The notes beneath the pieces were generated by a model that was given only the letters and a program-made list of their open reading frames with translations, was not told where the DNA came from and did no database searches. The translations under genes were made by a program, and so were the position numbers. A DNA stretch of 64,000 bases. Source: Cylicocyclus nassatus. Its lineage: Eukaryota > Nematoda > Chromadorea > Rhabditida > Strongylidae. How positions within the stretch are numbered: position 1 is the stretch's first letter; each line of letters begins with the position of its first letter. The stretch lies in assembly GCA_958299035.1 (NCBI GenBank), contig CATQJL010000001.1, positions 29,677,521 to 29,741,520 on the forward strand, in the 5' to 3' direction. Below are positions 57,680 through 64,000 of the stretch, in pieces.

Positions 57680-58640
57680 CCAGTGCGTCACCTCTGCTTC
57701 GCAGAGGCTCGCACTGGCCCTACTTTCTGCATGCCTTACTCATTCCCGCAGAATAATGACATTGAAACTCACCGCACTATGCAGGCTATCACGAATAAAT
57801 TGAAAACAACTTCTCATTCTGAGAGCTTTTTTGTGTAAGATCGGTATTTTCGCGTGGATGAAATCTTTCCGAGAGGAATAAATGCAAATTTGAGTAGGTT
57901 TTTGGACTTTTTATGTTCTGGTAGTCGCCATAACGACGATGATCACTGTTGGCTACATCTTGGCGCAAAAATCTTCTCAAATGATCAGGTAAATTCTTTG
58001 AAAATTGAAGATTCACGCAACTAATTTTTTCGGCGCCATTTTCGTAAAGTGATCAACTTTAGTTCAGTTTTTCGAGCCAAAGTCTGTGGCTTGAACATTA
58101 GCTTGTTAATCATATTCATGACTTCGCAAAAAGTGGTGGAACAGGCCCAATTTTGCTGGCCAGAAGCCAAGTGGAGCCAGTGCGCCACCTCTGCTTCGCA
58201 GAGACTCACACTGGCTCTACTATCTATGTGCCTTACTCATTCCGCAAAATCGTGGCACTGAAACTCACTGCGCTATGCCGACTACCACAAATAAAATGCA
58301 AACAACTTCTCATTTAGAAAGCTTTTTCACGTGAGATCGGTGATTTCGTGTGGATGAAAATTTTCGCAGAAAGACAAACGCAAATTTGAATAGGTTTCTA
58401 AATTTTTCATGGCTTGGTAGTTCGCCATAAAGGAATAGTGACCGTGCTCTACATCTCCGTACGAAAATTTTCTCAAATGCTTGAGTAGAACCTTAGCAAT
58501 TCTTTTTGGCGCCGTTTTCGTTATGTAGTGAACTTTTGACCACTTTTCGGGCTAAATTTCATCGCTTGCACATTTGCTTTCCAAACGCATCCACCACTTT
58601 GCAAAAAGTGGTGATACGGACCCAATTTTGCGGGATAAAA
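57680..58640 (+). repeat. Two direct repeats, period 497 bp, with hairpins
   Basis: CCAGTGCGTCACCTCTGC at 57680 recurs as CCAGTGCGCCACCTCTGC at 58177, and similarity runs on through AACTTCTCATT, GTGTGGATGAAA, GGTAGT and CGCCATAA to the next unit. Each unit opens with a hairpin: CCAGTGCG and CCTCTGC pair with GCAGAG and CACTGG around a TTC loop. A third partial unit continues to about 58640. Confidence 0.8.
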
Positions 58641-58788
58641 GCCAGGTGGATCTGTTTGGCGCGCAATTTTTGAGGGAACCACTCAACGAATCTACTCGTG
58701 CTTTTGCATATTGGGCTTCTATGAAGGTAGCATGCGCTATGCAAAATTTGGGCTCAAAAGGTTGGCTGGAAACTGCTCTACGAATTTC

Positions 58789-59038
<250 letters not shown>

Positions 59039-59290
59039 CACGTAAACACCTTTAGCCCGTTATTATAAGTTATGATTTTAGTGTTCCAGCTATTGTTTTA
59101 AGGCAGATTTCCATCTATAGGCCTCTCCCATGTTGAATAATATGCCTATTTGTGCAGGAAAAAGCTCATAACTCACTTCAGAATAATGCGTCCTAGCTAA
59201 GTACAGATTATTTGGAATTAGCGTTCGAAGCTGATTCCAAATACGTGTGCCTTATCTCAAAACGCGAATCTAAGTTACCTGACCTTCCTT

Positions 59291-59800
59291 GTAAGATAAT
59301 GGCTCTTTCGCTGAACGGGTCGAATTTGAAGGGGCACTCGTCATTATCTGTGCTTCGAAAACTCAGAATTTGCTAAGACTTCGCTCATAATTCGACATGC
59401 TAAACGAAACAACATATTTTTCGACGCCAAGAAAATTCACAACTTAGTCTTACAAAAGAGGTACTTTCATACGAGCTGGCCGGAAGTTTCGTCATTAGCA
59501 TTCGAATGCCCTCTCCCCTAAAATCGAGTTTTAGCAAAATCTGAAACAGTCTAGAATCCTCCCCCCCCCCCCCCCTTGCACCGCAAGCCCACCGTAAGCC
59601 TTACATGAAATGGCATGGCAAAATTTGGCAAAAAGGACAACATTTGTGGCTTACGTCTTGATTTTTATGAAAACAAAGAGTGAATGGATAAAACTAGGAC
59701 AAAAGTTATCTGAAAAGTTGCATTGCTTGCAGCCTAATGGAAATGGCTGAAATTTCTGGGCATAGCTAGTATAAAAAAGCTAATCATATAAAAATGCAAA
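59291..59800. other. Gene-free stretch with a poly(C) run
   Basis: A C-tract of about 16-17 bases lies at about 59560-59576. Nothing else recognised. Confidence 0.4.
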
Positions 59801-59812
59801 TTCTTTAGCTGC

Positions 59813-60213
59813 TTATCTCATCGAAGTTTTTTTCTGCTCTTGTGAGCGTCCAATATGCAAGACAAATGAAGAACGATAAAATATTCCCTGACCTTTATGC
59901 CCTTGATGATGAACATAAATGGTCCGTTCAAGCCAAAACGTATTAGCTAACTGTAAAGGATTTCGTATATAAGTTGGCAGCTTGATTGTGGTTTTAGATA
60001 AAAGCCACATCTTTGGTATTCGAGCCCCTTTGAGAATATATGAGCCAAGTGGTAGCGACACATGAACACAATCACCATGCTTTAAGTTAGTTTCTGTTTT
60101 TTCTATGGCACTTTCGGAGGACCACTGGCTTGCTGACTGGCTGCTCCTAACATTTCAAGAAATCCACGATTTACGATTTCGGAAACGTTTGATGGTCACG
60201 GAATGCAACGCAT
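59813..60213 (-). CDS. Possible small two-exon gene, function unknown
   Basis: Exon 2 (59813-60146) is open for 111 codons with coding-like composition (TNLKHGDCVHVSLPLGSYIL, IPKMWLLSKTTIKLPTYIRN, FWLERTIYVHHQGHKGQG). A 53-bp GT..AG intron (60147-60199) connects it in phase to a 14-base exon starting at an ATG at 60213 (MRCIP). The product is 115 residues without signal peptide or membrane span. The first exon is very short and so uncertain. No family was recognised; a retroelement remnant is an alternative. Confidence 0.4.
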
Positions 60214-60299
60214 TTGTATCAATATATTGCAATAAACATCATCAGACATTCGATAAAATATTTTCATTAATAAAAGTGTTGCCGCGTTGAAATAACAGT

Positions 60300-61215
60300 T
60301 GGGCGCCTCGTTTCCTATATATAAGCAGCCGAAAGGCATAGCTAGCAAACGATTTTAGCAATGCTGGCTTCGCTTTTTTGGGTAAGTTCAAATCACTGTG
60401 TAAGTTTTTGAAGTAAAAAAATTTCTTTTACTGGTTTTACTTTCGTAACCGGATGGGTGATAAAAAGAAGTGGCGATAATGTTGCAAGGCAAAATATTAA
60501 ATAACCCTGCAAAATTGAAGTCAGACTTCGAGCGCGTTTGTACCAGCATAGACTTAAATGCTAGCTGGTAGTAACATAAGTAAAATTTTTTTGAAAGCTT
60601 TGGCCAGCAGTACGCAACTACCACAAATGCTACCAATCTTATTTTTCCATTTTTTCATTTTTCCATTACTTCAGTTCACAGAATGTAACGGAATCCTATA
60701 GAGTTAAGTAAGACTGCGTCCAGAGTTGGCTGTGTCAGCTCCATTCTAGCTCGTGATAGCTCTTATCGGCAAATACAGATCGCATGCATGTGGGTGTTAT
60801 AGTAGGGAGCCAGCATAGTACTGGTATGGCGCTGGCACAGCTATGGCACAGCTCTGGCACACGGGTATCCCCGAAAGCAGCCTTATAGAGCAAATCTTCA
60901 ATATTTCTTACAAGGGGGAGGCCCTTCGTCAAAGTGGGATATCCTCACCCGCTGCATATCATTCTGCTGGTCTTGAGGCACTAAAAACAAATCGTGCTCC
61001 TTGAGTGCTCAATCCCGTGGGGGAAAGTCATAGCGATGGTTTCTCAGGATGACCACGGCTCACTATAAGTTTGCGACGCTCGTAACCACCTGTATAACGT
61101 TTTTGAGCGGAAAAAGTGTGATATATGTTCTCAGTGTTTCGATTATTTGTAAAGAGTTAAATTCACGACTTTGAGTTCTTGTGGCCCCGATGCTGACGTA
61201 GCTCCAATTGTTCAA
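60300..61215. other. Gene-free stretch
   Basis: TATATATAAG at about 60317 precedes an ATG at 60361 by 45 bp and a GTAAG donor, but no continuing exon fits. A short GGCACAGCT/ATGGCACAGCT/CTGGCACAC repeat lies at about 60825-60860. Confidence 0.35.
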
Positions 61216-61221
61216 TTGCTT

Positions 61222-61373
61222 TAAGCCGTAACAGGTTTTTGAAGGAACACTTTATTCACAGCCCGACGTTTCGGCTAAATGCCGTCTTCAGAGGCCTGAA
61301 AGCGAGTCAACCACTCTTTAAAGAAAAGGCAGCGAATAAAGTTTTTCTTTAAAAACCTGTTACGGCTTAGACA
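61222..61373 (-). repeat. Hairpin element with Penelope/hammerhead-like core
   Basis: TAAGCCGTAACAGGTTTTT and AAAAACCTGTTACGGCTTA are perfect inverted ends. Inside, on the minus strand, are CTGAAGA, a GGC..GCC stem, and GAAACGTC: the order of a hammerhead core (CUGANGA - stem II - GAAA - GUC) known from Penelope-like element repeats. An extra C between CTGAAGA and the stem breaks the ideal spacing, so catalysis is doubtful. Confidence 0.5.
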
Positions 61374-61379
61374 ATTGCA

Positions 61380-63235
61380 AAACATCTAAAACATGCAAGG
61401 TTTTACAAAAAGGAGACATACAATCTACTTGCAGCTCCAATTATTTCTAAGCAGCTTATGAGGAGGGGCTCCTTGCCTTGAAAAGCGTCTGCAAACTTAT
61501 GCCAAACAATTGGAAGAAATGCAAAAGTGGTAGTTTAATACAGGATAACAACCCGTGCTCAATATCCACTGCTATCCACTCGGCCGTCCATTCACACCTA
61601 TACATCGCTTGTCGCCGCGGACTTGTAGTAAACCTTTGGCCATCCTCAAAATTTTTCCCAGAAGATCATTGAGCAGCTGATTGTGAGGAAAACGAACTTG
61701 GTAGTACTGCCTCAAGAATAACAGAATGATGTGCATCATGTATGGAAACCCCACTTCGACGGAGAGCTCTTCCCTTTTTAGAAGGAATTGGTTTGCCTTT
61801 TATTCCACTCCTTTCTTGTCCAGCTAGGCTCTCTTTGCTCGCTCCTGCCCCTCCTTCGTTGTTCCCCACGGACAAATCCTCCTTTCATGGCCATATTTGT
61901 GGCAATCACTTAAATTCATACAATTCTTCTGACTTTACTGAGGTCTGCTGCCAATTGTGGAATTCTCAATTTTAACAGAATAAATCCATTCAGATGTATT
62001 TTTGAGCATGATGGTACCTATGTTTCAGTGGCGGTCCGAGTGAGGAGGGGGTGGGAGAGGAGCGGGGGGGGGGGGGAGCGGGGGTGGTTGTGGGCGCTCC
62101 CCCCCCCCCCCCCCCCGAGAATGGGTCGCAGAATTTTCGAAATTTACTTACATGGGTTATAAAATTGTGCAACTGACTTGTTCAGTCTTGTAAATAATTA
62201 AAATAATTTTTAAGATTTTTAAAATTTCAAACTAGCCCTGTAAAAAATTGTTTCTAACCTAGTATTTCATACAGGCAATCAATGATTGGAAATCTTTTTT
62301 TCATTTAGCACTACACTATAGCAGCAATTCTCTACCATAATTTCAAAATTACATAGTGCTTTTGGTGCATCCTACAGTATTTCTCTAGAATACTTTTGCA
62401 TTTTGTACCGTTCATGTTTGGTAAAAGCTTGGAGCGATGAATAAGCTAGAATCCAGCTGGCTAGCTTTGCATATTTTTTTCTTACATGCTCCAAACAACG
62501 AGGCTTCAGTGAAAAGCAAGTAGCGGTGTAAATCTGTCAAGACGTACCCAGCCACTTCACTGGGGTTAGTGACAATAAGCTATTAGATTATGTAATGAAT
62601 TAGTCTGCATTTTTTCGTCGAATTTAGTATTCTTAAAGCATTCGGCGAAATGTCTGCATCGATCGAAAGCTTCAAGTTTGTTTTAACAATTTGCTTTTAT
62701 TATTTTCTCAACTGATAAAAAGTTAAAGAGAAAACTGATTACAAACCGAAAAGGCTGATAAGGCAAAGTTTCCATTCCAAACTATGTCACGCTGCGTTTC
62801 AGTTAGGTTTGAATGCTGAAAAACAGTTGAAAAATTTGCAACATGTATGGATGGAATGCTGTAGCTTCCGCGGACTACATATTAGTTCTAAAATGCCTCA
62901 AAAATTCACATTGTAAGCTTGAAGATGGTCTACTTATTCACGCTTCTTCGGCGACAACTTCGGGTATGGGTGCTGGGTGTAGCGTGCAAGGTGTAGCAGA
63001 TAACTCCTGCTTTGCAACTGCCACTTCAAAAAATTTTTAAGTGAGAAGTATTGGGGATTCGAATCAAAAAAAAAGTATTGCTTGGGAGTTTTTATAATGA
63101 TGAACCGCGAAAATTTCGTTCAAGACGCAATCTTCTTTTAGATTGGCACAGATTTTCTTGTTCTGCATTCGGGCATGCTCTTTCACATAGCACTCTCTAA
63201 TTTTCCGAAAGTCCCAAACACAAAATAAGGGATTA
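61380..63235. other. Gene-free stretch with G/C homopolymer block
   Basis: At about 62040-62120 a G-rich strand (G13 tract) is followed within 30 bases by a C18 tract, a strong potential hairpin or G-quadruplex site. No supported gene. Confidence 0.45.
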
Positions 63236-63238
63236 TAT

Positions 63239-63525
63239 AAGGCTTTGGCCATACTTTACCCGTGTTACCCGTGTTATCAGTGTTACCAATGTTACTCGTG
63301 TTACCCGTGTTACCGCTGTTACCAGTGTTACTCGTGTTACTCACCAGTCAATGAAATTGCCTTTTAGAATGAAACTGTATTTGTGATCATTTCACTACTA
63401 AACAGCAATAACGGTATCATTAGTATTACTAGTGATACCGTTATTGCTGTTTAGTAGCGAAATAATGAGTAACACTGGTAACACCAGTAACACGGGTAAC
63501 ACGAGCAAAGCATGGCCAAAGCCTA
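63239..63525. mobile_element. Foldback MITE built on a 9-bp minisatellite
   Basis: The ends AAGGCTTTGGCCATAC and GCATGGCCAAAGCCT are inverted repeats near TA. The left arm holds about ten 9-bp units (TGTTACCCG and variants) at 63260-63345 and the right arm their complement (AACACGGGT). The centre 63391-63461 is a further palindrome (CTACTAAACAGCAATAACGG / its complement). Confidence 0.85.
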
Positions 63526-63529
63526 ATTA

Positions 63530-63924
63530 TGGACCGCAATCTATCTGGGGGTGATGGAGAGAAAGAGATAATTATGTCGTTTAAAAGCTGTCTACGGCTG
63601 TTTAAAATTAGAAATTATGCACTCTCATAAACCAAAGGTGTGGTGGTTGTAATGGGAGACTCTGAAAATTAGTTTTGTTTCGTTCCGCTTCTACGAAAGA
63701 AAATGCTGCAAAAGAGGGTACCAAACTGAGACAGAAAGTGACTGCTATCCCATACTATGGCAAAGCAAGATACCTTCCAGTTTTCTATAGGCTAGTACTT
63801 TGGTGGAGGAAGCGGACTCAATTCCTCAAAGTCGGAATCATCTGGCTACGTAGGAAGAAAGATAGATCGTCTGCTTACGAAAAACTAATCACTCAGTAGG
63901 TTTCGTGAATGCGAAAGTGATCGT
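63530..63924. other. Gene-free stretch
   Basis: A 74-codon frame at 63675-63899 (+) is Lys/Arg-rich and lacks supporting splice context or family resemblance; it may be chance or an exon of a gene outside the window. Confidence 0.3.
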
Positions 63925-63927
63925 CTC

Positions 63928-64000
63928 CTAACACATTCACGACAATACGAACCACTGTCGTAGCTATTTTGCCATTTCGGACGATGTAAGCCGCCGATGG
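63928..64000 (+). mobile_element. Partial copy of the 46852-47469 element, cut by the window edge
   Basis: TAACACATTCACGACAATAC followed by GAACCACTGTCGTAG matches the left end of the 46852 element. Confidence 0.6.

Noticed and set aside
60361..60720. TATA box, ATG and GTAAG donor suggesting a first exon (MLASLFW)
   Set aside because: The next acceptor (TTACTTCAG near 60674) leads to a stop after nine codons; no continuing exon fits.

Overview
The window looks like a chromosomal fragment of a parasitic clade V (strongylid, hookworm-like) nematode. The evidence is 48-61 bp introns, TTTCAG-type splice acceptors a few bases in front of start codons (expected for spliced-leader trans-splicing), nematode-style protein families, AT-rich DNA and very dense decayed transposons. 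The species cannot be fixed from sequence alone. Few host genes are present; most of the window is repeats.

Host genes that can be followed exon by exon: an unrecognised + strand gene whose last five exons lie at 3498-4171; a secreted Tyr/Gly/Pro-rich protein with a C-terminal CC-type cysteine module (17346-20682, +); a YIPF4-type Golgi membrane protein (34705-37713, -); a TMED10/p24-delta cargo receptor (41355-43223, +); and, convergent with it, an unrecognised signal-peptide/coiled-coil/tail-anchor protein (43779-44463, -). A small two-exon gene is possible at 59813-60213 (-). Broken host genes are a tandem pseudogene copy of the CC-module gene (24830-25186) and a scrambled, internally deleted fragment of CTR9 (31063-31927).

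The largest single feature is an 11-kb LTR retroelement on the minus strand (4432-15449) with 433-bp LTRs that look identical by eye, a 4-bp target duplication, a PBS and a PPT. Its reverse transcriptase and integrase are Ty3/gypsy type. Between the Gag nucleocapsid region and the protease it carries an envelope-like module: signal-peptide-like segment, N-glycosylation sequons, dibasic sites, a Thr/Pro mucin stretch and a membrane anchor. It also has a separate 3' ORF with a triple cysteine/histidine cluster like that at the end of BEL/Pao Gag. About 1 kb of the gag-env region is displaced into another frame by two opposite single-base shifts, although the LTRs indicate a very recent insertion.

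The rest is a transposon graveyard: a decayed Tc1/mariner transposase (25310-26630), a mariner-type non-autonomous element with TA duplications (22118-23070), a short Helitron-like element (39939-40217), two copies of a TTAA-flanked foldback MITE (32356-32710 and 47525-47880), several TA-flanked foldbacks, an LTR-retroelement relic with tandem LTRs (50597-53610), a near-perfect 180-bp palindrome containing heat-shock-element-like pentamers (21246-21425), several minisatellites and a 243-bp (CA)n tract. No tRNA, rRNA or CRISPR was seen.
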